Positions 11,858 to 25,800 are shown, numbered from the stretch's first letter. The stretch: 64,000 nt of DNA from Chlorops oryzae (GCA_020466095.1 CM035807.1:81387666-81451665), one strand, 5' to 3'. Notes: generated from the sequence alone by a model not told the origin. A program made the numbers and translations.

Positions 11858-13894
11858 TGAATACGTTTTTCTTTATTTTTTTAAAATTTTTATAAATGTG
11901 ATAAGTGAAAATCTGCATTTCATCGCAACCCATTAAACGTCACTCTCGAAGACCTTGGCCATCTTCCCTTAAATGATATTGAAAGTATCCATGAATTGTT
12001 AAATTGTCATAATGGTCTCAAAACTCGGATTGCTACAATCAATGCGGAAGTTTTCCCAAATCTCCGCCTTTATCTTCTTCTGCGAAAAAAAGTGTTTCCT
12101 TTCAACAATGTGAAGTGTCAAGTGCACACTGTGCACGGACTGTGTGCTGACAGACGAACGAACGGATGGTATTGCATAAAATTCAAAGTTATTCCAAGAT
12201 TCTGCATATTTAGTAACTTTCAATGTAAGAAATTGACGACGTCAAGTGCATAAGCAAAAAAAAAAAAAATGGTAAAGAAATTGAAAAGTTTTCTCTTTCT
12301 TTGGAGTCACTCTTCATTTAGTATCGCGTGCATTTAACATGCGCTGAGTGTGCATAATATCAAATTCTTTTCTTTCTTCCTAGCTTCCCCTCCCTTTCGC
12401 ACTCTCTCTTTACTGTCGCTTGGTTTTATGTATGTGAAGTCGACTCGACTCAACAGGCCTCGCCTCGTCTTGACTTGCACTTAATGCAGTATGCACAAAA
12501 TGCAGTTGCAATAATGTTTGCACACAATTCAAAAATTGATACAACGACACGTTCAAGTGGCACATTGCATAACGGACGACTGCCTTCGAAGAAACAATTA
12601 CACACGTTCCGACAATGAGTTTCAAAATGTTTCCGCAAGAAAAAGAAATTAAAAATGAAAGGAAAAAAACTCAAAAAAAAAAAATCTTCTTTTCACATTA
12701 GATCGAATGCTGTATGAGCTCCAAAGATGGACCATAAATCTAACTGAAGTTGTTGAAACTACGTGCCAAATGGCGTATGTTTAAATACAGCGTGAAGTAA
12801 TGCTTCGCTGATGTGAGAAAAAAATAAAAAAATATATATGGAATTAAACCTTTTATGTTACCCAAAATTAACAAATTTTTTTTTGCTTGAACATAAAATT
12901 ACTGCAAGTAATTATAGTTTGTTGTTTACAACCATATTAACTTGACGTCTGAGGCAAGCTTTATGCTGACGTACTCACAATGAGATTGCGCAACGAAGGC
13001 GTTACCCTCAGCGTCGGGTACGTTACCACAAAGTAAGAAAGAAAATCATCAAATTTCGGCTATACCAAAATTGTTTGTCAAATAATTTACCTTAAAAATA
13101 CTGAGAGAATCTCTTTTAGAAGAGGATGCGTTAACACTTCATTTTCAGGAAGCCATTTTATGGATGCATATGAAAAAGACTCGACCTCAGAGCGCTTCTG
13201 AGAATAATTTTTAAGGAAATTTCCCAAGCCGAAGATAATTCAATTAAAAAGGCGCTCTTTTGAAGTCAAGAACTGCAAGAAGGGTTAAGATTAAGAGGAC
13301 CTTTTTGAAAGTGAACCAATTTTTAAGAAATTCAAAAACTTTTCTTTTTGAATATTTTCAGACTAAGTACAACTTTTCCCGTTCATTTTTACAATAAAAA
13401 AGATCTCTCATAGGCATTCCCTATGTTCAAAAGAATTAAGACCAATTTTAATATGAAAACCATAAACTTCCTTTTTCTAAAAAATTTTTGTAACATTCCT
13501 ACACAACTTCATAAAAGAAAAAACTAAAGTTCTATCAATTCTTATAAAAAGTTCAAGCACTGTGTGGTCGTCCATTAACATTTGAGCTCAATACTATGTG
13601 CCCAGTTAATTTCTTATCTCATAACTTTAATAAAATGTCTCCAAATATAATTGTGATGCTGAGTACGTTCATCAATGACACGCAGAAGTACTGACAATTA
13701 AGACAACCCGTTCCTTGACTAACACTTGCCAGCCTCTGTGGCCAATCCATTCGAGAGGCATTTTCAGTCTACTTGTACAATCCAAACATTCTTAAGCCTA
13801 CTAAGCAGACCGATCATAGCAACAACCGATAAAGCATAGCATGAATGAGAAGTTCTGCAAAATTAACGAATCACAATGTAAAGGAGGAAAAGAA
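11858..13894. other. Non-coding interval
   Basis: No supported gene. Short A-runs and pyrimidine-rich tracts only. Confidence 0.5.
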
Positions 13895-13919
13895 GAAAAC
13901 GAAAAAAGTAAGAAACGCT

Positions 13920-14985
13920 AAATGTCGTGCAAGCACGACTTGGCAATACCCGATCCGACATTATGACGCACAGTTACTTCTCTATTTGGGCTGGAAGTGA
14001 GGGCAACATAATATTCCTCACACCTTTCATCCGACTTGGATGGACCTATGATGCGATTCGAAGCTTCTACGCCTGATTCTACTTCGTAAGTTCATGAAAT
14101 ATTTGCTATTTTGATGCGTCGTTGGCCAGCGAGCTGGGCACATTTAATTTATAAATATGTACACTGTCATTGCTTGTGGTCAACCTATCGTATGCGAATT
14201 GAGCTCTACAATTTATCGGAAGTTACGAAAACATCTTCATTGTGGCCGTGGCAGTTAGTGGCGATTTGTGCCATAATTTAATGGGATTGTTTCAACTTGC
14301 AATTGCTTGCGTGTGAATCAATGTTTCGAATTTCGAAGCTATCTTTTAACTTCGAAGATAGAAAATCTCTATTTGTGGGCGTGGCAGTGAGTGGCTAATA
14401 CATTTTTTTTCCTACACCTTTCATTTAGCTTTAGGTCAACCTATGCTGCGAATTTGAAGCTTCTACGCCTTTTACTTCAGAAGTTACGATAAGCCCTTAT
14501 TTTTGGGACTTATTTGTGGGCGTGGCTCGAGGAGGGCGGCGTCCATTATTTTGCCAGGATATGTCCCTTTTCGTAGTTTACCAGTACACCAAATATCAAT
14601 GGAATGTGTAGAGTGGTTCGCAAGTTACAAGCATTTTATTGAAAACACAATAAATTCATTTGTGGCGTGGCAGTGGGCGGATGTCTCCCATTTTTACTTA
14701 GGATCATACTCGGACCCCGATATACATGTGTGCCAAATTTCGACTTCATTGGTCCAGCCGTTTCGGAGGAGATCCGACCACGGACGGACGGACAAGACGG
14801 ACAGACGGACGGACGGACTAGACGGAAACGCAGACGGACAGACGGACAGACGGACAATGTCTAAATCGATTCAGTTTTTGATCCTGATCATTTCTATATA
14901 TATTTTTCTATATCTCCGGAGCTTAATTCTCCCTGTTACAAGATTTGCACAAAACTAATATACCCCGCTTACGCTGGGTATAAAA
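13920..14985. repeat. Degenerate dispersed fly repeat with GGGCGTGGC units and a (GGAC)n tract
   Basis: Several diverged units each carry a TTTGTGGGCGTGGCAGTG-like block (about 14375, 14512, 14659) followed by a CATTT stretch, a cytosine-rich CCTTTCAT stretch and GAAGCTTCTACGCC (14066, 14456). The end has CCAAATTTCGACTTCATTGG then CCGTTTCGGAGGAGATCC, a tract of GGAC/AGAC tetramers (14780-14860), and a TATACCCC...GGGTATAAAAA terminus. This arrangement is familiar from introns and intergenic DNA of higher flies. The open frames here are translations of the tetramer repeat and are not genes. Confidence 0.65.
14126..14345. repeat. Imperfect duplication, left copy
   Basis: GCCAGCGAGCTGGGCACAT, later TAATGGGATTGTTTCAACTT, GCAATTGCTTGCGTGTG and TTTCGAATTTCGAA occur in the same order as in 15175-15385. 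Confidence 0.6.
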
Positions 14986-15174
14986 AGAAACACCAAATAT
15001 CGCATGCAGCATAAACTGCGGCAAACCCGAATCAGAAAATAGCACACGACACTTGTCATTCCAATGCAACATGATACACTGCAGCACCGACCGACTGGAT
15101 GGAAGATGCCCGCTGCTGTCGCTGATGTCTACTTGCGAAGCAGGAAATATTGCATTTTGAATGCGAATTCGTAT

Positions 15175-15385
15175 GCCAGCCGAGCTGGTGCACATTCTCA
15201 ATGTTAATAAATATGTGAGCAGCATGCATGCTTGTGGTGGATGATCGTATGCATGGCCACAATATCGGACATGCATCTGCATATGCGGACCGGAGTTAGT
15301 GGGATTTGTGACCATTTTAATGGGATTGTTTCGAATGCAATTGTGTGCGTGTTGGAAATGCAATAGAATTTCGAATTTCGAAAAT
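15175..15385. repeat. Imperfect duplication, right copy
   Basis: GCCAGCCGAGCTGGTGCACAT, then TTTTAATGGGATTGTTTCGA, GCAATTGTGTGCGTGTTGG and TTTCGAATTTCGAA mirror the left copy in order and spacing, about 1.04 kb away in direct orientation. Confidence 0.6.
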
Positions 15386-18300
15386 TTTTAACTGAAAAAA
15401 AAAAATTGTGCACAGCAAAAATAGAGCGTAATGAAAACTTTTGGATAAATATCAGCACAAATGAAAAATTCAAAAAAAAAAAAAAAAATCACGACAATTT
15501 TTATGAAGCATGGCCGCCATTTTTGTGTGTATAAAAAGTTAAAGGGAAAAATGTCAGTGGTTGTAAAAAAAAAATTACTCCAGTCGTGTCTATAAAAATT
15601 TCTTTCTTTTTTTGAAATTTTTCCCTCTGAATCCACTTTCGCACGCCCTTCTTTTGTGTATCGCTGTTATTGAGTACCATAAAATATTAAGGGTCATATT
15701 CACGAGAAAAATTGAGTCACTTTAATGTCAAAAGTTTTTCCACACTTAACGTCAGCATTGGAACTTACAGAGTCAATTTGGAGTCTCATTTTTAATTGAA
15801 CAAGCATTTTTGGTCGTTACAGGCAACCCTCGGATATATGTTAAGTTTCTCCTGGAATCGAAAATAATCTGAGGGAAGGATAAAAGAATGCTTATGTTAA
15901 GATAATTCCAATTCCATTAAGATTCGAATTATGAAAAGTTTTGGGTTTATTTGTCTCAAAGAGACTTATGTCCGGGCAATATCGAATTCTTGTCATGAGG
16001 TCATTATTTGTTCACAACTGAAACAGCCGATTATTTATTCATGGGCCTCATCGCTTCGTGAAATAGGAACACTGCGGTCAGAGCAGATCCATTGTGCCAT
16101 TTGGACCCATTTAATTGCTTTCTTCTACTATGCCTTCGAACCTCGTTATGAAGGCGAGGATATTTAAAAAGTTCAAGAGCTTGATTTTATCGTGGCTTAA
16201 GAAGGACTTACATATAGAGGATATAAGTTTAGCCTACAAAGGGTAAAATATTTACTCATAACATATATGGAATGCGTTCCCCCATTCTGGAAAACAAAGA
16301 CTGCATTCAGAGGCACCTACAGGGTGAATCTTGTGGAGCTGGTACTTTAGTCAACTTTTTTATTTGGTCTATTCGGGAAGATTGATAATATTATAATATT
16401 ATAACAATGGGCACAACTTGGGATTCATAGGCTTACACTAAGTCCCTGAATAGAAAGTTTAAATCCCACTTAAACAAATTTCATCATGAAAAATGTAAAA
16501 CTCCCATCATGGGAGAAGTAGAAAAAGGCCAAAGTGCTTTATTGGAATTTAATATGGGCCTTAATATTGGAATTTCCTTTGCAAACACCAATTTTGTTCT
16601 TTTTTATAATTTTTTTTTTCTTTTCGTTCAAAGTAAGCAACTTCTTGGAGTGGCGCTTTTTTCTGCCGTTCGCCATCACGTCATGCAATTAGCGAAGTCA
16701 TCGCCTGCGGGCGATGGTGTTGGATTTAGCTTAAATGCTCGCCTTTAAGTTTCTGATATCTGGTCAAACTTGCCGTCAATTTGTGAGGTTCTTTTTTTAT
16801 TTTATTATTTCGTTTGGTTGCCAAGTGCGGATTTTCCTTGTTTCATTTTTTATTTTTTTTAATTTTTTTTTTTTGGAAATAAATTGTAGAAGTGTTGTGC
16901 TTTGAATTTTGAGTTCTTTCGGTCACTGCTTATCGTCAACGCCGCACTGTAATTTCATGAAATTTTTTATATTTTTCATTTTTGCAATTTTATTCTTATT
17001 CTCGTTTTTTTTTTTTCTAGAATCTTTCGTTTTGTCGTTTCGTCTGCTATGCTTTTTTAATTTTAATTTATCTTGGCGGATACACGCCGCTGCGTTCGAC
17101 AATTAAACTTGAGCTTGAACGTCTGCTTCAGTTACGAACTTCCTTAGCAATTATAAACAATGAGCATAAACTTGCGTTGGGTATTAAATTTTTGCCCAAG
17201 TTTTTTTCCGCCCCAAAGTTTTGATTTGTCTCGCTTTTTCCACTATTGAAAGAAGGAGATGAAGAGAAATCTATGAAATCCGAATCCCCACTAAACCTTG
17301 GCTATTGAAATCGAATCAACGCCGCCAAAACATACACGCGACCATGAAGAGCGTCTGCAGTTGGAAAATATCTACAAATTCACACGAAACCAGAATTCGT
17401 ATAGTCTCAAGAGTGGGCAATTGTTTGACTGGATTTCACGAAATTATGATTCGCACATCATGATTATGTCTCTGAGATCATTGATATGTGTTTAATCAAG
17501 GTTGAGTCACTAAAACAATGTTTGCTAAATATTTACGAGGAAGTCATCATATCATATTTTGCTAGGCATGCGTAACTCTTTGCTTAAAATAGACTCGAAA
17601 TTTGCTATTCTTTTGTGTTCGGATTAAGAGGAGAAAAAAAGTAGTAGGTATATAAAATAAAAGCTGAATCCAAATCTATCGATCTCTGCGAATGTTCGCT
17701 TCACAGTATCAGCAGCTAAACTTGCTTCTGCTCATGCCTTAATGGCAGGAACAGGTTGAAAATTGAGACTTTGCGTGTTGGAGAACGTTCGTGTCCAGGT
17801 TTTTTTTTTTTCCAAACAAAATCAACAACAAAAAGTAGAATTTCTGCAAACTTTCCCGCGGGGACACTCGCGGGAAGTCTAGTGGTCGTTGGAAAAGTCA
17901 CAGATTCGGTAACGTCTATGTTCCATAATTAAGCGAACATAGAGATATTTTTTCTTATTTTCCAATTTTCTGTTGCGGTTCTCAATCGTACGATATGTGA
18001 TAGGTACAGTCATCCATGGACATAAGCAACGATATATTTGAATTATAATCGCTTTTATTCAATGAACTCCAAAGTATTTGATCCCTTGGTCAACGCTTAA
18101 ACCATCCTAATGCACTCATCATTACTCGCCATCGCTTATTTCAGCATGATTTTTCGGGCAGCGAGGATGGTAAAGCCATCCATTTCCGTTCGTCTAGGAG
18201 AAAATTGTTTCGAAGAATTTTTTACATTTCTTTAGTATTTTTCTTTTCCACTTCCACCAGCACAAGCACTAGCACTAGCACTAGCTGCAGTCCCGTGTGT

Positions 18301-19023
18301 AACATGAAAAAGTAGTTGAACGCCTTTTTGCTGTTTTGCGCTGAAATACCAAAATAGGCGCGCATGCGCCTTCACATACAAATTTATTTCGTATTATTTC
18401 GCCGTGAACGCCATCAGGAAAGCCAAAAAAAAAAAAAACCACTGAATGCTAAAGCATCGAATTAAGTAGAAAGACTAAAATTAAACCTTAGAATCCAGTT
18501 GAATACGATTCCATATACCAAATTGGATGACAATTTGTGCCAGTTTTTTTTTTCCTTGTCTTTATTTTTTTGTGATTTCTGCTCCCATCGCAACGCAACG
18601 GAACGGAACGGAATCGTTTTAAGCGTTAAGCGCATTTGCGATGACAGTTTAAGTGCATGGTTTGTTAAAGCAGATAACTCGAAGGATTGTGAATATGGTT
18701 TCTTTTGCGATGTTATTACTCTATTTAAGAAGCAGTCATGAAGAATTTGTACCTTTTAGAATGTAGTCAATGCCAAGTATGAATGGGCATCGCAATCGAA
18801 ATTGGCATTCAAACGTTTGCTTTGCCACTAGCCGCGCAGTTAAGCGAAAGACGGGGGAAAAATGAACCCAATTTTTTATACATAGGCCCGATTTTAGCAA
18901 GCTATTTCAATGAAAAGAATTGTCAAATTTGAAAAATGAAAGAGCTGGAGAGAGTCCGTAAAACTGGAATGGACTTATGTATATATTTTATGCTATGTAT
19001 ATATTTTTTATACATCGTACTCG
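15386..19023. other. Non-coding interval
   Basis: No supported gene. One 65-codon open stretch (17298-17495) has no ATG and closes just upstream with TAA. A short (CTAGCA)n run lies near 18262-18285. Confidence 0.5.
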
Positions 19024-19313
19024 TTAACCCTAGAAAGATAACGTTATTTTTTTACCTTGAAAAGATAACGATACGCCTGAGCGACGTGTGTTTGTTTTTA
19101 CTATCCATAAGGATGTTTTAAAAAAAAATGTGAACAGATTGTAATTTAAATACATTATTTTATTTATTGTCAGTCATTTCGGCTCATTTTAATAACCAAA
19201 CTTGTATATATTAAAAGTAAATAAGAAAAAACTTAAATATGCTTTCAAAAGTAGGAGCAAAAAAATTAAAAATGACTACGTCTCGTAGGCGTACGTTATC
19301 TTTCTAGGGTTAA
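19024..19313. mobile_element. piggyBac-type MITE with canonical ends and TTAA target duplication
   Basis: A 282-bp element (19028-19309) lies between TTAA (19024-19027) and TTAA (19310-19313). The left end CCCTAGAAAGATAACG and the inverted right end CCCTAGAAAGATAACG are identical over 16 bp and carry the CCCTAGAAAGATA terminus known from piggyBac. A subterminal repeat is also present: AAAGATAACGATACGCCTGA inside the left end echoes AACGTACGCCTACGAGACG beside the right end, reproducing the asymmetric layout of piggyBac. There is no room for a transposase, so it is non-autonomous. The perfect ends suggest recent movement. Confidence 0.9.
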
Positions 19314-22300
19314 ATCAACTTTCTTTAAGCCTAAGAACACGGCGGCACGATACTCATGCACGTAACCATGCTGATTTCACTTATTATGATAAACATTTTT
19401 GGGATCCTTAGTTACGATGGATTAGCTCTAGTCATACAATCCCTATTGAGCGCACGCATCCTTCGGCCTCGAACTGAATCCGCCTTAAAAAGTGGATGGA
19501 GCTGGAGAAAGCCCCTTAGCTACGGAACTTCCTCAGAATTTGAAGGAAAAAAACTCATTAATTTTAAAAAAGATAATTCAAAATCTCATTGATTGATGCC
19601 TTATTCAAATATTCAACTAATGGAAACGTAAGCATTCAGTTACAATCAAATCCGAAATTGATGAAAAATGGGTCCATATGTTTGCACATGTGGAAAACTG
19701 GCATAATACTAGACTGCGTAGAGCACAATTTTCTGACTGCGTAAATGAATCTTAATGAGTTTTAAAAAAAAAAATTTTTTTTCGGAATATATTTCAGTTG
19801 ATGACATCGATAAATACGACAATGCTGCCTAGTAGGGGGTTCCTAAGCAATAATTTAGATATGTTATGCTCAGTTAAAATTTCAATTAAAACAAACTTAA
19901 GTACGGGTAACTCAACCTTCATACTCCATTTGAACATCAATCAAAGCGAAATTTATGCCGTAAAGAGGATTTCCATTGGCATCAAAATATTTATGAATTT
20001 GATTATTCAATTACCCTCGAACCGAGATGCTACTGGCACGTCAGAATAATTGATTTACCGAACCTTGACATAAGGGAAACAGGTTCCTTAGCTCGGGATG
20101 ATTTTAAACAGTGCCAAAATGTTCATAAATATTATTTGAATTTTATTTCTATTTTTATTTTTATTTCTTACTCCAGCAGACATTGCCATGTGTTCAGCAC
20201 ATGCGGATCTGCTTGGTTACAGTGCAAATGGTATGAATGAATGAATGTGCATACTAACTAAACGTATGTATTCTGACGAGCATCTATTAAAACAATAAAT
20301 TGAAATTATGCTGATTAATTGGGAACGTGCAGGTGTATGTGTAGATACTCGTGTGTGTGCCTATGTTCGCGTACGTGTTTGCGCACGAATGACGCGCTCT
20401 TATGCTGGTTACTTAGCAATTTCTATGGAAAGCCTTGTGGATTTGTCCCTGAAGGTATGCCGCACTTCGCTTGACTACTTTTTTCAGGCAACATTTTAAT
20501 TTATAATTGAATTTGCAATTCGAGTTTTGCTATTTACATAAATACAAAACATACATACATGCATAGATACATTCATATATATGTATCTACATAAATTAAA
20601 TTGAAGTTTTTGTGCACATATGGACGGACATTGCTGATGGCTTCAATATGTTCGAATATGGAAATTAATGTTTAAAATAAATGAAATTCACTGCAATAAG
20701 AATCGCATTGTAATAATGAATCTATAAACGTTCTTCAATAAATAAATAAATTTGTAGTCAATTACGAAGAGATTTGTTACTGAGAGCATTTAACTGAAGA
20801 TTCGAATCTTATAATGCCAGCTAACAATACTCGTAATGATAAAGCCAAGATCTATTCGGGCTTAATTAACATGAAAATTGAACTGTCTATAAATTCCATT
20901 TAAAAGTCTTAGTCAGCAACAGGATAATTTAAAGTTGCACTGAATTTTTAATATAAAAAAAGAATCTTAAGCTTTCTTCAAAGTATTTCTATAGAGAATG
21001 TTAATAGCAGAATAGTATGATCGCATTTCCCAGAGGGTATTTTCCCCTTAATGAAATTATTTTTGCCTCTTTGCAGTGATGGTTTTATCGAGAAATTCAA
21101 TCAGCGATTTTAGGCGCCCCGAACTCCTTAAACTAAATAAAACTTAATGAATGAACTCGTGAAGGATCGTTGAAATGATTTTTCGTCATATGTACTTAGT
21201 TGAAGGTTTAAAAAATGCGCTTTAATCCAAAATTATCGATTTTAAGTATCGATATAGTTTCTTTTATTAGCTTTTATGGTTGCTAGTATTTTGTGCGGCG
21301 CTTTTCCCTTAGAGATTTTCAAAAACCCTCCTTTTTCCTCCTATCTATAAAAAATAGTTACCAATCATAATTTTAAAGCACTTTTTTGGGTTTTGTTTAT
21401 AAATCTAACCGAAAAAGTCCCTAAAAATCCCTCAATTCAGAATCGCTGATGCACTCATGTATTAAATTTTACTGTAAATTCTTTTCATTCAACAAATTCC
21501 TTGAATTAGGCGCTGCAATTTTTATCCCAAAATTTTAGGACTGAATATAGACCGATCCGGCTCTAATTAAATCTCAAATTGTCAACACGAGTTGGAGTGA
21601 AACTTGAGCCAGGCGAAATTTTATGCGATGGAGTAAATTAATTGTTACATTTGTTTCGTTTGTCGTATGATTTTACCCTTGTTAATCATTTGAATCCGTT
21701 GACTCGTGGATTTCTCGTGGATTCAATGAATTATTACCGTCTTCTCGTTGGAATTAAATGTTTTCATTAAGACGCTCGTTAATTAGGGGAACCACAAAGG
21801 CTCTCAAACGAGTTCATGATTTCATTTTTGCTTCAAATTGTAGGAAGCGCTTTCCACGTCTATGTATATGTGTTTTTGTTTCCATCTGATGATATAGGAG
21901 AACCCCAAGAGCCGAAATTTCTATACAAAATTTATTTCTTTAGTTGAAAAAAAAAAATAAAATTAATGGCATGGTTTTTCCCCCAAAAGAAGACGTCGTT
22001 CTACAATTTAATACAAGTAATCATATTCTTTTATCCATCTTTTGAAAAAAAATTCACTTTTTAAAGGCTTTGACTTTTGTATTTTCTCCACAGACATCCA
22101 ATTATTTTCTTCACATTTACAAAAACCCCCCAAAAAAAATAATCATTTTATGGAATTACGTTACGTTAGAGGGAAATTCAAAGACAAAGTTATCTAGTTT
22201 CATTAAGACTTTGGCTATAAATCCACTTGAATTATGTGTGTACATTTGAAATGTGAAAAAAAAAGAATTAAAAAAATTTTTGGGAAATTTTATGCTTGTC

Positions 22301-22710
22301 CCAAAATAATGTAAACACATTGCCTTTGTGGCAGAAATATTTTATTCAAAATTTTCTTTTATGTTCTCCAACCCGAGGCGGTTTAATTACAGTCGCTGGC
22401 TTCGAAGAATTGCTATCAGAATTTCCACAACGAGCAAAGTGCTCTTTAAGTGGGAAAGTTTTTTCAAATTGATTCCTCAAAGCGATTCTATGGAATGTAT
22501 TATTGGTTAGAATTCAAAGAAAAGTACTTGGGCTTTTATTTATTGTTTTTTTTTTTTTTTTGAGTTCTCTTTTTTCAGTTGTTAAAGTTAAATTAAAGCT
22601 AAAGTCAAACATAATCTATTTTCATAGGAGAACAAATTTTTAGAGGTTGATGTCTTTATTTATAGCTCAAATTGAAGAGGAAACTTGGGATAGTTGTTTA
22701 TATTGTAGTC
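19314..22710. other. Non-coding interval
   Basis: Nothing gene-like that I can defend. The frames at 19356-19592 and 19798-20049 have no recognisable domain. TG-rich run at 20330-20390. Confidence 0.5.
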
Positions 22711-22847
22711 TTAGGGCCGTTTTCTCATCCTTTTTTAACTGTAAGTTAAATTATCCTGATAATAATTTCATAAAAATTTCATTAATAAGTCAAAGAAATT
22801 TTAACTGGCAGATAGAGCTTAAAAGTAGAATGAGAAAACGGCCCTTA
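22711..22847. mobile_element. MITE with GGGCCGTTTTCTCAT ends and TTA target duplication
   Basis: A 131-bp element (22714-22844) flanked by TTA on both sides. The terminal repeats GGGCCGTTTTCTCAT are identical over 15 bp. A 3-bp TTA duplication and GGG start fit PIF/Harbinger-type elements. No coding capacity. Confidence 0.75.
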
Positions 22848-25800
22848 GTATGACTTAAATACAATCTGAATGAAAGATTAAACCCTCTTACGAATTATTT
22901 TTGTTATGGTTAATCTTAAATAATATCGCTCATTCATCGTCTACATAGCTAAAACCGTCACTGCGAAGAAGAAGTAAAATTTATTTCATCATGGGAAATT
23001 CTCTCTCGGAAATTCGATTGTATGCTCCAAACATTCTTTCCCTTTTTGGGAAATTTGAATTCAGAATAAACGAATGTATGGAGTCTGAATGTTCCGCTTG
23101 TGTCAGTCCCTCACGCGGCCGCTAAGTCTGTTTGCAAAATCTTGTCCTTGGCACTTTAAATCTAGTTTTCTTTTTAAAAAAATATTTACTCTTCATGAAG
23201 CGTAAGATGGAAAATATTAATTTAATTCAATGAATGAAGTAATCATTTAAAAAAAAAATGTATTCTCTTACCTCTTACTAAACCAGTATTCTTATGATAT
23301 CATTTCCTCTTTAACTCTGTTATCAAAAACCGGTAAATTCATTCAAGCGAATTTCTATCAGTAAGATATTTTCATTTCAATTGATTCATTGAATTATCTT
23401 TGGGGGGTGATTTAAATTTACGCTTCTGGTTCTTTGTTGATTACGCGACGCAACCGCCCATTCATTCCATCGGCTTTCCATAATAATTCGCGGAATTCGT
23501 TTCAATTGCCTCTGATTGTCCCAAGCCGAAATTCAGTCACGCATTTAAAAAGCTTTCAATGGGCCAATGATTTGAATAACCAGACATTGTTCGACTGCGG
23601 TCGATGAATAAATCCGCCAAAATATAAATTGAGCCTAGCTCGCGGGATATTCCGAGACTCAAATGCAGCAATAATCATGATATTCATGAGCGCACATGTG
23701 AATCGAAAGGCTTGAGAAATGTTAGCATATCCGTTTGAAAATGATTGACGAGAGACTTTGCGGCTTCAAAGCGCCACAAAAACGGATTTCATAAAAGTAC
23801 TCCAATCATTTATTCCCAGAAATACTAAAGGGACAGGGATTCGATACTGCATAAAAATAGAAAGAAAAACAAAAATAAATTAATTAAAAAAGGCGATTAA
23901 ATTAAATGAAAGGAGAGCACGAAAACATTTTCAAACAAAATTATTAATTAGGTATGAAAAATATACGCCAAATCCCTAATTTGAATAAACTCTTTAAATC
24001 GGTTTTGGGTTCGTCCTTATTATACCCATTTTTCCTTTCTGGAATATTGTTAAATTTTCTCCTCAATAAAGATACATACATACGTAAATACACATATCCC
24101 TTGAGCATCGATGTAAACCTCAGCGTAGCACTTTCTTAAAATAACATTAAATCAAGGAATTTATAGCCAGGTTGTCTGTGAAATTGAAACCGGATGTGCG
24201 TGGCGAAATGCTTACCTTTGCTGCCTACTTTTCGGCACGTTTAGCTGAGGCCAGTATGTGTGTGTGTGGGCGTGTGATTGCGCGTATGTGTGTGGGTGCG
24301 TAAATGTGAAAGAGGCCGTTTAAATTCTGTTGCTGTATGCGTTAAATTGGTTTCTTGGTTGATTCATGCTTAAAAGTCTTTCAAGACACCTGCTCCGGCC
24401 ACAACAAAAGCGATAATAAAAACAAAAACAATAAAAAAAAGGAGAATTTGATATGGAATATTTAAGGTGTTTTAATGGGAAATTTCATGCCCGAAGCCTG
24501 ACCTCTTCATTTTGGGTCTATATGGTTTTTTTTTCTTCTTAAGCGGAAATCAAACAATGAATTTTGATGTCAGAAGGTGCATACTTTCCTAAAAGGTCTT
24601 TAATTTTATTTACTTTCAAAAATTTGACTTAGGAATTTCTTAAGGGTTTTTTGAGCCATTTTCATCGTAATTTAATTGTGGTTTTCTCTTCATACCTCAA
24701 TGAATATTCAATGTTTCTTCTAATGTTTCTTGTTCTTAAAAGAATTTCAAATTGATTGCCGTAACTTATATGTTGCGGCTTTAAAATGTGGTTGGATTTT
24801 GTCCAAGCTTGGATGTCCAATTGTCATCAAATCTTCCCGAATCTTATATCCTTATAATGAATGGTGAATGGTTGTTATTGCACGATGCGAACAGTGCATT
24901 TGGCCAATATTTATTATTCTCCAAATCATGATAATTTCATAGTTATTCGAGCGACTGACCAAGCCTTCATAAGATGCCCCAAGGGGCTGAATTCCCTATG
25001 AATTAGGCTTTTAAGTATTTCTCTCACATCAAATATTAACATTTCTCTTTTCTTATTTTGCAGTGCACTCAAGAACTGAGATAATCCAAAATTTTTAACG
25101 TCATCTTCGAGGACCACACAATTCGCGTCGTCAATTTGTAAGTATCCACATACAATGGAAGTTATCTTTAACGCTCTCCTCTGTTGGGGATTATTTTCTA
25201 TAAGTCATTCATTCTCTCTTCAAGAAAAAATGTCTATCGTAAAATAATTTTCTAGTCCCTTATCGTTTTAAGGGACTTTTCCAATGGAAATGGAAAATTT
25301 CGATGGTATACCTATTCATTTCTTATTGGTACTAACTTCAAAAGATTTCGAAATATCTTTTAGTTCCATTTCCTGATGCCATGTCGACCTTAAATCCTTG
25401 AATCTATTATTCACCTAATTTCTTTGTTCACTCACCAAAGATTACCTAAATTGCGATCGAATTAATTGACATTGCTTGTTAATTAACTTTCCAGCTAAAA
25501 ACAAAAAAATAAAAATAAATATAAAATAAAATAAAACCAAGAACACCAACTGAGCCGACATTATTCGTATTAACGTAGAAAAACACTAGCATATTCTGAA
25601 CTCCCATTGACGAGGATAAATAAGGCTTTTCATATCTGAGCTGAAAACAATCCATTGTAGGGGCACCTTTGACGCGTCTATTTGCTTACTTGACTTGTTA
25701 ATTTAAGGCTCAATGGCTGCGCAGAAACTGCCGACACAATTTACCGCACATGTGTCACCCCATTTTCTGTTATATTCCTCCGGAGGCATTAGGCGTCAGT

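Noticed and set aside
14503..14958. 151-codon + strand frame
   Set aside because: It crosses the (GGAC)n tetramer repeat, giving Asp/Arg/Thr/Gly runs, and lies within a dispersed repeat.
17298..17495. 65-codon + strand frame (AIEIESTPPKHTRDHEER...)
   Set aside because: No ATG, closed by TAA immediately upstream, no splice acceptor or family recognised.
20800..20830. AGATTCGAATCTT as a tRNA B box
   Set aside because: It is a simple palindrome with no A box or cloverleaf around it.
25064..25137. Possible + strand exon (acceptor TTTTGCAG, donor GTAAGT, reading NVIFEDHTIRVVNL)
   Set aside because: An in-frame TAA lies between the acceptor and the protein-like part and no alternative acceptor follows it, so it cannot be a coding exon as seen.
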